This document shows, in pieces, positions 31,266-44,700 of a stretch of DNA of 64,000 bases; the stretch's first letter is position 1, and every line of letters starts with the position of its first letter. The translations under genes and the position numbers were made by a program. The notes beneath the pieces were generated by a model. The model worked only from the letters and a program-made list of their open reading frames with translations. It made no database searches and was not told the DNA's origin. The stretch is from Melieria omissa. Taxonomy: Eukaryota; Arthropoda; Insecta; Diptera; Ulidiidae. The stretch is taken from assembly GCA_963971225.1 (NCBI GenBank), contig OZ020267.1, positions 113,408,936 to 113,472,935 on the forward strand, written 5' to 3'.

Positions 31266-33825
31266 AAACTACGTATTTGTTCCATTGTCCCAGCCGTTCA
31301 GCATTACCTAGTCAAATATTTACTCTATTACTGCAGTAAGTTGAGATGAACAACTCGTGGTAGGTTTTGATATTCACTACTATAGCACAAAAATAACAAA
31401 TATTTGATACTGATAGCTTAGGGATCTGACACAAATTCTATCTTTAATGTAATCTCACAGGATTTGCAAAAATTTGCTTAAACCTCCTAAATTTTTGGCG
31501 GAAATAAAGTCAATGCAGAGGTTTCAATCCATTACCTTTGAACAGGCTTCTAACCTTCCCACTCCTGTAAGTTGAGACAACAACACCACTAAGCAGTGGC
31601 AATTCGGACTAACAAAAATATGAAAATTAACTGAATGAATGAAATCAAATGAAAATGAAAATATTACTCCTATCTAGCAGAAGTGGATGTACAAAGCGCC
31701 CTCTACACAACCCAGTAATAAACTTTCACATATGAAGGTATCTCTCCTGGGGGAGAGCAAATGGCAACCCCATCAAAATATCACCAAAACAAGGCAGTAG
31801 ACGTGTTGAGGTCATATGCTCCCAAGCGAAGCATAAATATTTGTTCATGTTTTGTAAAAATAGTGCGTTTTGCAGGAAAAAGTTATAGCATCGTCAAACT
31901 TATGTATAGGATTTGAATTAAAAAATAAATATTTATAAGAAAAAGTATTTTACAAACACTTACTCAAGCATATTAATTTTTACTACTTGAATAAAACAAA
32001 AACAACAAAAAATGTTTAAGCGCCAGCGCAACGGAACACTGCCCTATTGCGCAAAAATGTCGTTATGCAAAAAACGAACGATTGGCGAGTCTTTTCCTTC
32101 GACTATTTTCCGTTGTCTAATAGCGAATTGGTTTTGGGCACACGGCGTGCTGCAGAGCAAGAAGAAGAAGAAGCAGCAGCGGCGCCGGTAGAGCCACCAG
32201 TAGTACATAGCTGGGCCCGAGAGTGCGAGTGCTCGATGGCACTGCACGCGGCGTGACGGCAAGAGAGGCGCAGCAAAAAATAACCGTTTGCTGGCAGTTG
32301 CCACAAACGGCAACACCAACACCGACACCGACCGATATCAATGTTGGTAAAGGAGGAGGAGGAGTAGGCAGTGGGGAGCAGCACAACTATTGCAACAACA
32401 AGAACAACAATGGGAGGGGACACAGCGTAAACGCAATACGGCACAATGCACATGCGAATGCTAAAACCATTCAGCCATTAAATGCCGTTATCTGCTGATT
32501 ACACAATAAAAGCAACAACAACAACTACAACAACAACAATAGTAGCAACAGTAAAACAGTACAAAAAGAGAAACAGCTTCTCCAACTCATTGCGGCCAAC
32601 GAAAACAAAGTAAAAACAAGCAACAAAAACAAAATCAAACAATACCAACAACAACTAACAATTGCAACAAAAAAATTACAACAAGAAATAATAACAACAA
32701 CTACAAAAACAACAAAAGTTAATAACAGCAACAACACATGCAGCAGCAGCAGCAGGCCACAAACAGCAACAACAAACAAACGCGGCCCCAATTTCCACTC
32801 GGCGCTTGTTGGCGGCAGCGTCAGCGATCGCCTGCCACCCCGCCGAATGCAACCCGGTGCCCGGAGCAGGCAGCACTCGCAGCCAGCGTAACACTTTAGA
32901 ACATTGGCAAACGGCTATTGGCCTCCTAACGCCGTCATCGATGCCGTCCGTCCGTCGTTGCCCAGCCTAGCATGGCTTCAGTTGGCGCTTCTGTTGTTTT
33001 TGTTGTTAGTATTGCATTTTTCCAGTTTGCGAAAAGTCACAATTATGTGCGAATGCGCTGTGTGTGTGTGTGTGCGGTTGCGTTGCTTCCAGTTTGCTAT
33101 TTTCCCGCCTCAAATCGCATTGCATTCCACCGATGGTATAATAACCAAAAACAAAACAAAAAACACAACAGCGACAGCACAAATATCCAAAACCAACAAC
33201 AACAACAAAAACCATAATAATACATAATAAAAACAATGCAAACTACCAACTACCCAGAATGTGTACTATGGAAAAAACGAGTAAGACTCGCTTCCACACA
33301 CCATAGCTTGCTCCACCACTCTACCTTCCCCGCGGACACTTGTGCGCGCTTGTCCAGCACCAGCACCAGCAACAACAGCAACAACAGCGACAGCGAGCGG
33401 TTTCGGTATTTGGTGGTATTTATGGATACGACTGAGCAGACTTTAAGGTCGTTTGGTTGCCTTTTTGTTTGTTTGTTTGATTTTATTATGTTGCGTTGCG
33501 CTGTGTGTATGTGTGAGTGTGAGTGAGTGCTTTCAGCTTTAAAATGCACCGAAAATCATAAACGATAGTCGAATTTGAAATACACTATGCAAATTGGTAT
33601 TGAAAATTATGCCAGCAGACGATTTATGGGTATTGAACATATGGGCTGCGAATTTACAATAAAATTTAAGATTTAAATTTACATTCAAATTCAACATCTG
33701 TCATAGACATAGACATCATCATAGACTGTCTAAAAACATAGCCTTAGCTGTTGGCATTCATATTTATTTATATTTGGAGAGTCAAGTCTAGTAAGTAGTT
33801 AGAATTTTAACCCTCTATGGGTTTT
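31266..33825. other. osp: osp intron stretch rich in CAA/CAG repeats, no gene recognised
   Basis: No supported gene. 32270-33230 is dominated by (ACA)n/(CAA)n tracts with a CAG run at 32741-32755 and TG repeats at 33059-33074; these create many spurious open frames on both strands. Such tracts are common in long introns of fly developmental genes. The rest is unremarkable AT-rich DNA. Confidence 0.5.
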
Positions 33826-33837
33826 ACAGCCGCCGAA

Positions 33838-33982
33838 GCTCAGCTGGCTAGTGAGTTGGGCGGCGAGTCAAATGCGACGCTCGAACCCAGGTTCAAGACT
33901 CCGTTGTTGCTAACATCGAAAAAAGAAAAACAAAAATTTTTTTTCCGTGGCTGTCCTCTCAGCAGGAAATGGCAAGGGGCTG
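33838..33982 (+). mobile_element. tRNA-derived SINE, head-only copy with target-site duplication
   Basis: It shares the tRNA-related head of the element at 36882: AGCTCAGcTGGCTAGTG (A-box region), gcgagtcaaatg, ACCCAGGTTCAAGACTCCGT (B box), and then continues to CAGCAGGAAATGGCAA, where similarity stops. It is flanked by a perfect 12-base direct repeat TATGGGTTTTAC at 33826-33837 and 33983-33994. It therefore appears to be a complete insertion event of a short, 3'-truncated SINE form. Confidence 0.7.
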
Positions 33983-33994
33983 TATGGGTTTTAC

Positions 33995-36871
33995 TACAGA
34001 TTGCACTGATGATCCTTTTTCTGGTAGTAGTCTCCTGCACTTTTAGAGAGCTGATAGTCAGTACAACGACTGTTCTGATACATCGCCCTTCTGGTATAGT
34101 CGGATTGCTGATAAAGCCGTAAATATGGGATCGTTAAGGACTCTATACAAAATCAATAAAGACAAGGATAGCGACTGAACAAGTTCCTTTTCTTCTTCTA
34201 CTTCTTTTTAGCTCTACACCAGTACTGTGCGAGGTTTCACTGTGACATCGATAAATATCAAATCCCCGTGTTTTGACTACTCTCAACTGAAACTGTTCCT
34301 TGTGCACATCCTTTATAAGTTCATAAAGTCAATTAGTTTCGAATTTTTCTAAATTTTTTTTGGCATTTATTCACGCCACCCACAATTTGTAGCAATCATA
34401 TAAAGCTACGCTATATATCATAGAAGTAAGTACTCTAACTGGACTTTCGGCAAACAAGTTTGACCACATGCAGGTGAGGAAAATTACACCAATTACTTAA
34501 AAGCTTATGTGCCATGGAATAACCTTCTAAGCCGCACTATTCGTGTAATATTTTGTGCATTCACACACAGACACACACACACGCACACACACATTACATA
34601 AACAAGTTGTTTGAAATCGGTTGCCGGTATGAAGCAGTTTTTGTCGATTTGTTTGGTGTCTGTATGTGTTTTGTTTATTTTTTGGTTTTTATTTTTTGCT
34701 TTTGTTTGTTGCTTTAATCGAATAGTAGCAACAAAGGCACACAATTTTGCAATGTTAAAGTTTTCTAAGTTTTTTGCGGATGTTGAATTTTCCCACAACA
34801 CGAGACTGTTTGATACAACTTTGCGATAATTTGTACAATGTACAAAGTAATTATTCAGCATTTTCAAATATCAAATGTTACTAACACCGATGTGTTGTGT
34901 GATGACTGTGTACGAGTTACTGGGAAAAGTAGAATAAGTATACTTTGATTAAATAGTGATTAGTGCATGTTTGTAATTAAGGCTTACGTAATGCTACTGA
35001 AAAGCAATTTTTCATGCATATTGCATTGATGAGTCCAAGTGTGCGATCAACGCATGTGTGGGTGAGTAAAACAGTTGGTTATAAATATTTTAAAAGCATC
35101 ACAGCAGACACAGCAGCTGAGATCAGTAGATCTTGAGTTCAAATTCTCGTGTGACTAATGGTGTAACGGACCAAAATCTGTCTGTCGTTGGTGTTGCAAT
35201 CTCATAAAAGCTTTCTGAGACAGACTGATCACTTATAAGAAATGCCATATCGATGAATCTCATTTTCCTGCGCTCGCATTCGCTCTGCTCAGACTGTTTA
35301 AACGCGCATATGGGTGAGCATAATTTCCGATAATTTGCTTTGACAAGTTAATCGCTGCAATTTGTATGGAAATTTATCATAAGTAATTCCTGTACGGGCT
35401 GCAAGGCACACACACACACACACACACATACAGCCAAGCACTACAAACCAGCAGCCAGGCAGGAAAGGAAGAATTGCAACTTCTTGGAGACGGGTTTGTA
35501 CGACACATGAGTTTTAAATCTTTAAAAAAAAAATTTTAATAAGAAATATAATGCTGGCGTAATAATAAATACGAATTTTATATATTAACTTCAATCTTAA
35601 TACAAACGACCTTCCTAATAAAAATTAAGAGAGGTTAAAATGGGCTGATCTTAGTCACCATAACATGTTGGAAGCCAAAAATATTAATGAGTATTTAATT
35701 GCGATTGATACATGTACAACTGATTTCATCATAGCTCCGATTCAGTGAAAAAACTAACTTACTAACATAAGAAATATTTTATATAACAATTCTGTAATAA
35801 GACAAACAACATTCCAATTTATGTTAGATTTCGTAGAAAATCAAGTAGCGCCATAATGCGCCAATTAGAGTAAAAACTACGATGCTGTGCGTAACTCGAA
35901 TGCAATTAGAATGAAATCCATTAATTGTAATTTTATTGACACGAAAGTCCAAAGTCAAAAGCACAATTTTTTTTGTTTTTAACTCGATTACAGGCAGTGA
36001 CCAATGAGAAACATCGTCCTTTGCTTAGTTGCGCTGAGCTTTTCACACTTGAAACTATGTAATATTTATTAAAAGGACCTTCCAAGGACACTAAACACAT
36101 TTTATTTAATTCCTCTATTTTTCATCTCTCATTCCTTTTTAAGACGGACTCAGTCAATGCCTTTAACAACTGACAACGTGTTTTTTGCGCATACAGCCAT
36201 AATAGTTGCCAACAACAGCATCAAATGTTACAGCAATATGTGGCACTGTGGCTGCCGCCTATAACAGATATATCTTGTACATACACATATAGGAATATAT
36301 ATATATTTTTGGATATCAGAAGCAACGGCAGGGGGCTCATTTCAGCCTCGTGTGTCTTTTATTTTCTCTTTTTTTTATTTTTTTTATGCCGTCAACGCAA
36401 ATGAAAAGCCACTTAATTTTATGAAAAATGCTGCATGAAGCAAGCGAAAATGGCGAAAAGCGAATTGGTGCTGATGCTGCTGCGCTGGACGGCAGAAGGT
36501 GTAATGCGCTACACACATGCGCACTAATAACACCAACAACAAAAACAGTGGCACAAGTTCGTTGGACTGCAGCAGAATTGAAACTGGTGCAAGTGACCAG
36601 CAAACAAGTGGCAGAAGTGAGCGTTGCGGTCAGCGGAGGAGGACTTGTGTGAAACGGGAGTATTTCCAAGGAGCACACGTGATTAAATCTGAGGCACACA
36701 ACGCTCGGTCCACAGACAATAGTTTGCATTAAGAAAATAGTTGGAAAAACGAAACTTTAACTTTTTGGAAAATTTTTACATTTTAAGGTAGAAAATGTTT
36801 AGATAGAAAAAAAATTTTAGTTAAATTTCGGCTATAACATACAAAAAGTTTTAAGAAAAATAAATGAAAGC
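33995..36871. other. osp: osp intron stretch, no gene recognised
   Basis: No supported coding sequence. It contains CA microsatellites at 34561-34592 and 35407-35427, and AT-rich DNA. ORFs such as 34505-34867 (minus) are translated microsatellite. Confidence 0.5.
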
Positions 36872-36881
36872 AATCATCTTT

Positions 36882-37210
36882 GGCAGTCGCTGTAGCTCAG
36901 ATGGCTAGTGCGTTGGGCCGCGAGTCAAATGCCACGCTTGAACCCAGGTTCAAGACTCCGTTGCTGCTAACACTGAAAAAAAAAGAAAAACAACAATTTT
37001 TTTTTCGGCGGCTGTCCCCTCAGCAGGAAATGGCAAACCTCTGAGAGTAAAATTGCCTTTGAAAAAGCTCCCAACTCGCCGTTCGGCATCGTCATAAAAC
37101 TGTAGGTCCCTTCTAACCTTGAAAAATTCACACGCACAACATGGATGGTTGCGGGTAGGCCTTAGTCTCGTAATCGGGCTGTTGTGCCAGTCAAGAAGAA
37201 GAAGAAGAAG
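36882..37210 (+). mobile_element. tRNA-derived SINE, full-length copy
   Basis: 329 bases between 10-base duplications AATCATCTTT (36872-36881 and 37211-37220). The head is tRNA-like with a Pol III A box (TAGCTCAGATGG) and B box (GGTTCAAGACTCC). The unrelated body includes CAGCAGGAAATGGCAAACCT and CTGTAGGTCCC. The 3' tail is a run of AAG triplets. Body motifs resemble SINEs I associate with tephritid genomes. No coding capacity. Confidence 0.85.
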
Positions 37211-37220
37211 AATCATCTTT

Positions 37221-38484
37221 CGCATGTAAATATTTTTCAATTTATGCTATGAGAGATCGTAAAATTTTCAATTAATTTGGCCCACTGTGCGGCGTCGCTG
37301 CGTGCGCAGGCGCAACAGTGCTTGGCGCATGCGCGCATATCTCCTCGTTCCAACTTTGTATGCGATTTGGTGAAATCATGCACATCCTTTCACAGTGTTG
37401 TCCGCCGCGGTTGTTACAATTATAATTTGCAAGCCTTGACTGTTGTCTCTGCTGCATGTGTTCGCCTCGGAATGTATGCGTGTGTGTGTGTGTGTGTGCT
37501 GATAATGGAATCGATAATCAAAAAAATCATAATAAGAAATGTTGATGGACAAGCGATTTGTGCTGTCCGCTGTTGGCTGCTGGCGGTTTGACAGCTAACA
37601 CAACGGCAACGCCACACGCTGGCCGGGCTAGCAGCAGCCGACGCGACGACTCGGGCATTTGAATTTGAAAATTGAAATCGCACCGGCTTCACTGTCACAG
37701 CCACTGGACACTTGCCAGCCAACCAGCCAAGTCAGCCACTTGCTGCCTGGCGCGCGTATAATGCCAAGTTTATTATCAGTTCAAGTAGCTGTTCAGCGAT
37801 TCTCCAGCGCCTGCGCCTGCTCCTCCCCTTCAGCGTGATTTTCATTATTTTTATTTTTATTAATTAAGCCAGGAAGCATTTGCAAATGCAAACTGCCGCT
37901 GCCGATGCTGCCACTGTCGTTGTCGCTGTTGCAGTCGCCGGCCGTCGTCGTTCACTGAAGTGGGAAGTGGCAATAGCTTCCACATGTTTATCGGGCACTC
38001 GTTGCGCTGCGCTTGTGCCGTCGAGCCGGTTTCGAGCCGACTCGAGGAAGTGTCTAAAGTATGAAAGTTAATTAAGACTAATTTATTTAGCATATTTTGC
38101 ATAAAAAATTTTACAACACAACACAACAACAGCGACAGCAGGAAATCTGCGCATATTCGGTGAGTGTGTGCCGTAAAGTGACATTCTAAGTGGAGATATT
38201 CAGCTGAAAATTGCGCATAATGTCAGCCATGTATGGCAGATAAATTAAGGTCGAGCGTGCAGCTGAGATGAGATGATGCCAAGCTGCAGATAACTGAAGA
38301 CTGAAGAAAAAGTATGACAATAGTTTGCAAAAGTAAGCAGTTTTAGAAATTAATTTGCGTTAGATTTTTATGCGCCGATAAAATATCAAAGTTTATAAGA
38401 AGAAAACCTTCATTTGGTATTACAACTTATTTAGGATGCTTTAGCTGGACAAACTTCATACGTAGGCTGCCTTTTATAATTTTT
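37221..38484. other. osp: osp intron stretch, no gene recognised
   Basis: No supported gene. It holds a (TG)n run at about 37480-37498, a GC-richer segment at 37600-38050 and short unplaced open frames. Confidence 0.45.
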
Positions 38485-39741
38485 TAATAGGGATGGTCAA
38501 GTAAGTTTTCGAAAAATCCGAGATTGCCATTGAAAAATTTATCATTTTTTACCATAAATGTGCTTAGAACATTTTGATGTTCAAGCGCTATTTGTGTTGT
38601 TTACACTGACTTGAAAAATTCATCTCTGTCAAAAAATCGTGAACATTTTTAAGCAATATTTTTTTACGATTTCCGAGGTGAATTATCTCAACAACAGTAT
38701 TTCGATCGCCTTCATTCCGCAGTTGGCAATGAAGCACCAACTCTCAGGACAATTTATAACTGGTTTAACGAATTTAAGCGTGGTCGCCGTTCGCTCCAGG
38801 ACGAATTTCGTGAAGGTCGTCCGAAATCGGTCATTGCCAGAAACCATCGATGCTGTGCGTGAACTGATAATGAAAGATCGTCATGTGACATACCGTGAGA
38901 TAGAGGCATCCTTGGGCATTAGTTCCACGGCCGTGCATTAGATATTGCATGAACATTTAGCTGTCAGAAAGATTTCTCCTCCCTTGGATCTCGCATAATT
39001 TGTAATCGCTCAAAAAAGACTCGTGTCGATTGGTGCAAAGAAATGATGGAAAAATTCGATCGCGGTACTTCGAAAGACGTTTAAAAGATCGTGACAGCAG
39101 ACGAATCATGGATATATGCGTTTGAGCCCGAAACAAAGCAGCAATCGACCGTGTGGGTCTTCCAAGACGAGCCAAATCCAACAAAAGGTGTCCGGCCGCG
39201 CAGCACATCGAAGCAAATGGTCTCCTGTTTCTTCGGAAAATCTGGTCATGTGGCTACTGTGCCGTTAGAGCAACGTAGAACGGTCAATTCTGAGTGGTAC
39301 ACAACAATTTTTTTGACAGAAGTGTTCAATGAAATGTGGAAAAACAACCGCCGACGCCGAATCATTCTTCACCAGGACAATGCGCGCTCTCACACATCGG
39401 CTCAAACAACCGCCTATTTGATCGACCAAAGCATCGATTTAATGGGTTATCCGCCATACAGCTCTGATCTAACACCCAATGACTTCTTTTTATTCCCGCA
39501 CATCAAAAAATAAATTGGTCAACGATTTTCATCGTCAGAAGATGCTGCTGAAGCATTAAAAAAACCATGTTTTGAAGGTGTCTTATTCGGAGTGAAAGAA
39601 GTGCTTCGACAATTGGTTTGAGTGCATTCAAAAGTATATAAATCTTATCTTTTTCACTACTTTGAAAAGCAATAAAACCATTTTTGATGATAACAAAGCA
39701 TTTTCATCTTTTTTGAAAAAATATTAAAGGCAACCCTCGTA
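38485..39741 (+). mobile_element. mariner element, full-length but decayed
   Basis: About 1.26 kb, the normal mariner size. Ends read TA-ATAGGGATGGTCAAG and, inverted, TACGAGGGTTGCCTTT: related but clearly diverged terminal repeats. The interior is a mutated transposase gene. It is unlike the element at 11778 in TIR and protein, so it is a different mariner lineage. Confidence 0.8.
38640..39520 (+). pseudogene. mariner transposase pseudogene
   Basis: Recognisable transposase text in at least two frames. There is a scrambled N-terminal part, then HVTYREIEASLGISSTAVH ending at an in-frame TAG (38939-38941). The text resumes as ILHEHLAVRK; a TAA at 39082-39084 precedes KIVTADESWIYAFEPETKQQ, which carries the first catalytic Asp. 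The catalytic end has QDNARSH and LTPNDFFLFPH, with 34 residues between the two Asp (D34D). A further TAA at 39511 cuts off the C-terminus. Several stops and at least one frameshift make it inactive. Confidence 0.88.
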
Positions 39742-41711
39742 ATTAGAAATGTATTAACATTGGGTTTTGTCCTTTTACGCATTTATGAAAAAAGATCAAG
39801 TCCAGGAGAAAGTCTTTTTTTGAACGCTGTACTGGGATAGGTTTGGTTTGGCATTAGAATCTATGGAATCAGAGATTGGTTTTTATGACTTGATACAATA
39901 TCGACGTTTATGACTTTGCTCGCCTTGCTAGAATGATTTTTGAGTTTGAGAAGTAAACCGCTTCTGCTCGTTTGTCTCTAAAATGTCAATTTTTTACATA
40001 TTTACATTTTTTTTTCTTTTCTGAGACGATGCAACTTTTCAATAAATATGTATTTATTTATTTTTTTTCATTTATCCGAATTGACTTTTTTTTATTTTTA
40101 TCAAAACTACTTTAACCGTTTGCTTAAAAGGCGAGCAAATCGACTGACCTTCCATAGCCACACAACTCCTCCACAAGTCCAAAGACCCTGATCCAAATAT
40201 TCACTCACTTGTTGCTTTGTACGCAAATGACAAAACCAACAACAAAATGCCTCATATGGCAGTATTTCGCGTACAAAGAACGAATTCCATTTATATTTCA
40301 CAGCGCGTTCGCGCGACACCCATTGGGGAAGTAATAAAAAAATGCATATCTGGAAACTCATTTATGCATTTTCACACCTGGCATGTTTCCTTTTAGGTGT
40401 TAAATGCAAACAGAAATAAAATTACGAGAAAAAAATACAACAAAATGCTGCTAAATATTTTTATTTTACACACTTAGTTAGCGGCCGCTTAAAATACGAA
40501 AAAGCTCAAATAAGAAGGCGACGAAAACCAAAACGAATCTGTCTGTGGCTTTTTAACAGTAAACTGTGACTGCCAGCGTTAACCAAATGCAGCGACCGCC
40601 GGCCAGTTGGCTGAAATGTGATATGAATGCGAGAAATCAAAGTGTCGGCAACAAGTGTTTTTTAGTCATTTTGCGTCCACAACAACGACGTCGACGAATG
40701 CGACAACACATTACCTAATCACGCCCAACGCTTGTGGCGGCCTGGGGAGTGTGGGTCGGGTGGTTGCGGCGCTGCTTCCGCGTACTCGGGTGCAACGTTG
40801 ACCCGCCAGCGTAGGCGTTACAGAACGAACGAACGCTACCCCCGACGAGCAGCCATGAGTACACGCATCCAGTGCGCCAATAAATTACATTTATCAGCCA
40901 TTGCAATTATCTATTAGCCGCATTGGGCGCTACGCCCAATTAGGCACGCGGCTAATTAGCATTTGTACGTTTATAAATATTTATGCGCGCGCGTAGATTT
41001 CGATTTAGATTTCGCAACGGCTGCATGCTGCAACGTTAATCGAATTTGTTGTTGTCAACTCTGCTGGCTGACTGCTGGCTGCGCGGGCGCTTTTCATTCA
41101 TGAAATCAGAATCGACGACAAACTCAAGTAAGTACAAATTCGCATGTTAATGAGTTCAGTTGGCTGGTTCGAGCAGCTCTATGTTGTTGTTAATGTTGTT
41201 TTTTGCAGTCTGCTGCCGTTGGTTGGGTGCGAAAATATGGCGCGCGAGTTTTCAATGTGGGAGCCGCAGAACCAAACCACACCACAAACACCAACCAACC
41301 AGCCAAGTCAGCCAACCCCAGCCTGGGCCGTAGCGTTGGGTGTGTGTGCTGAATAATGTCGCCACTTATTTGGCGCAAAATGGAATTGTCAATGAGTGTG
41401 GCATTTTTCAATTTATTAAGAATTTCGCTTGAAGAATGGCGAATTACCATAAAATCGGGTTTGCTGCAGCCGAAGGTGTGTTTACACCGAATAGTGCGGT
41501 TCGAGTATGAGACGCGCTTCAGTGTTAAATGACTCTATTTGAGGCTAAGAGATTTGTTTAGTGGAGTTGATAAACGATTTTGTGATGAGTAATAAGTACA
41601 ATTATAACGCTTACATAAATTTTTAAACCCAATTTTGTCAAGTTTTAATCTACACAAAATTTCTGAACTATATTTTTTAAAGATTCTAGAAGAATTGTAA
41701 GCAAGACTCAC
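39742..41711 (-). other. osp: osp intron stretch next to the PH1 exon, no gene recognised
   Basis: No supported gene. A GC-rich patch at 40680-40870 and TG/CA-rich stretches produce unplaced ORFs. The donor of the exon at 41712 lies at 41706-41711. Confidence 0.5.
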
Positions 41712-41792
41712 CTTTGTTCTGTAGAGCGGATTGCTAAAATCCCAATCGGGTGCCACGAATAAATAGCCACATTTGGAGACTTTTCGCGATGC
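41712..41792 (-). CDS. osp: outspread exon: start of first PH domain
   Basis: 27 codons, phase 0 at both ends, between acceptor ctcttcttcaag and donor gtgagt. It reads [20 protein letters not shown] then NPLYRTK. This matches the MPRIP start of the first PH domain (GGWLLLAPDGTDFDNPVHRS, from memory) and joins in frame to [10 protein letters not shown] at 14269. It is the most 5' osp coding exon I can identify. The N-terminal exon(s), which in MPRIP carry a CRKF...NIFNKSKC motif, were not found and are probably beyond 64000. Confidence 0.9.
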
Positions 41793-44700
41793 CTTGAAGA
41801 AGAGAAAACAAAGAGTTAAAAATAAACTAATAATTAAAAAATATAGTCAACAAAGTCAGATATGGTTTATGTACAATAGAAACTTTCTAAGCACTTGCAA
41901 ATATTTGCACAAATTTTCTTTGCCATAAGGTAAACAATTAATAGAACTTGGGCTGTGCAAAGATTAATCCAGTAAAACAAATTACGGCGGCAGCTACAGA
42001 CAAAAGAAACAAATTCCAGGCCTAAGGCTTTGGCTTTGGCTCGATTGAATAAATAAATGTGTGTCGCAAGTGGTGCGGAAATTTATGGCACACTTTATGG
42101 ACTTGGGACTATAATTGGGGCATGCTTAAAGACAACACAGCTTTCGGGTATTGTAGATAAAAGTTAAACGAAAAAAATACATAAAAAACAAGACAATAAA
42201 TTCAACATAAATAAAATTCATTTAAATTATTTGCTATCTCTTTGTTATGGTTTTTGGCGAATTATTGTCGCACTTATCAATTAATTAAGCCAACTTCTGA
42301 CGGCCACAATAGCGCCGCTTATTTGTCTAACAAACAACACCAACGCCTTCGATTGTTACATTTTTGCTATTTTCATTATTGTCGCTATTGTGGTTGTTGT
42401 TCTTGTCGTTGGCCATTGGCTGCACGCGTAAATATTTCGGCCACAATTCGGCGTTTGTTGATAGCGTTGCGTTTGTTGCGGCGCAATTTTGTGGTTGTTG
42501 GTGTTTACATAAAACGCTGCCAATGACTAACGACAACGGCACCGACGTGAACCATTTTTACAATGAGCACAAATTCGTCAAAAGCACCACAAATAGCGCA
42601 AACGAAGTTTCAAACGAAAACCTAACGCACACACACACACACACACACTTTAAAGGCCTAAATGCTGCGATACAGTTACATTTATTTCAGACGGGACTCA
42701 TGTTAATTACAAAAACAACAAACCGAAAAAAGACAAACATATACAACCAACTTAAATGAGCCGAAGGAAAAGTGATTGTGTGAGTCGTTGCAAGGCAAAA
42801 CGCGCTGAAAAAAGCAGCCATAGTTCGCATGCGCAGCGTGCAGCGTCGTATTACGATTTACGATTAGTTGACACAAGAGCGTGCGAAGCGGTCGAGCCAG
42901 ACAAAGCGACGAACCGACAGTCAGATAGACGGACAGATTGATAGACAGACGAGGCGGTACATACGTGGGCGTGTTGCGCGCACACACTTCAGCTCGTCGG
43001 CGGCGGCGGCGGCGGCTGGCGCGCATTTGTCTTGGATATCGCCGAATGTTTGAAATGTGATCTTTTCTGCAGATTAGCTAACGGCCGCTGTCGATCGCGC
43101 TGCGCATTTCGTACGGCAGGTAATGGCCTGCACAGAAAAACACACGAACCTGACAGCGGGCAGAGCCACAATCTTTGGGTTAGCTGGACCCAAATGAGAC
43201 GAAGTGCTCAGACTGAATGTCTGCGGCGCAGAAAATTATTTAGGGGCTGTTAAAAAAACTGTCGCATTCATTTTTTGTAATGAAAATGCTCAAATTACAG
43301 AGAATTTTTTTCTGATATTCTTCTTGTAGCGAATATTCAATAAATATTTTAAAAATTAAAATCACAATAAAAACACAAAAAAGTATAGAAATGAGAATAA
43401 AAAATAAATCAACAACGATATATGGAATTGATCTTTCCAGCGATATATGATATTACGGACAGCTGTATGCTCACAGAGCTTTGTAGCAAAGCTGAGAAGT
43501 TGCAAGCTCATTGGTTCTTAAAGCTTTATGCTTCTTCTATTTAGTTGAATAATGTATGTTAGTTATAACAGGACCTTTTTTTTATTACAGGACACTGTTC
43601 CGTAGGGTCTGTGCTCGTAAAATGGTATCTTTCGTCCAGTAATGTCTTCAGAATTTATGCTGTTGAACAAAAAACAAAGACCACAGAGCACTTTCAATGC
43701 CACTGCTCAACTCTACGGGATCGCTGTTGCCGCTTTTTGGGGTCTAGGATCCGGTCTAGTCTAAGTAACACCGCAGAAGCTAAACTAACCAATGTGTCAA
43801 ACCTTAACATGTCAAATGTTAACGTTTGTAACAAGTCAAATCGGGCAAGAAACAATTGGATATTCCATGAACGGACTAACAAAGGGCCTTTGCGGGCTCT
43901 GAGGGTGAAGGGTATGCACTGCATACGCCTTTTACAATCTTATATAACTGAGGGTAACTAAATATGCAAAATAAAGTAGACCTAGTTGACACCTTCTTTC
44001 AAAAAATATGAATCTGTTCATAGTTTTGGCAATTTTTTCCAATTTTTTTTTTAATACTTTTTTGGTAATATGCATTTCATTGTAAAGGGCATTTCACAGG
44101 CTACAATATGGTAGCAAACTTATTGTACCTTAGTAATGCATTATTTTGAGAAAAAAATCCGTTAAAAAAAAATTTTATAAAAAAATGTGTTTCCGCTTAA
44201 AAGGTTTTATTAGTACATCTTACGTATCTAATGTTGCACATCAAAAGAAAGGTATGAAAAATACCTTTCGTTCGATACCCATATCGTGTAAATCAGCTGG
44301 AGATTAATTGAGTTTTTTGAAATTTGACGCGGAGCCACGCCTTTTATGGGCGTTTCCCAGGCAAAATTTTTAGTTTGTTAGATGCGGGACCCAACCCTCT
44401 ATTTTTTCACGAGGGTTCGCTATACTCAATTTATGCTTCGATGAAAAAGTGGGATTTTTGTCGAAAACAGTTTGACTGTTGTTTTTTTGTTTGATTGGTG
44501 TCTTTAGCAAATTTGTTGGTCGTTAAAATATCTACAAACTTGCCGAAGACAGTAAAGCGATATTCGGAACGAGTTAGGACCTATTAGCATTTAAAAGTTC
44601 GAAGACTTAAGCGACGAACTCGACTAAAATGAGCAAACTTCAAAGTCGGATTTCTCTTAAACTAGAGCCAATCCAGCCAAACGGCTGGTGGATCTCAACT

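Noticed and set aside
35100..35160. tRNA-like stretch (gctgagatcag ... gagttcaaattctcg)
   Set aside because: Too short and without a convincing A box, tail or target duplication; not called as a SINE.
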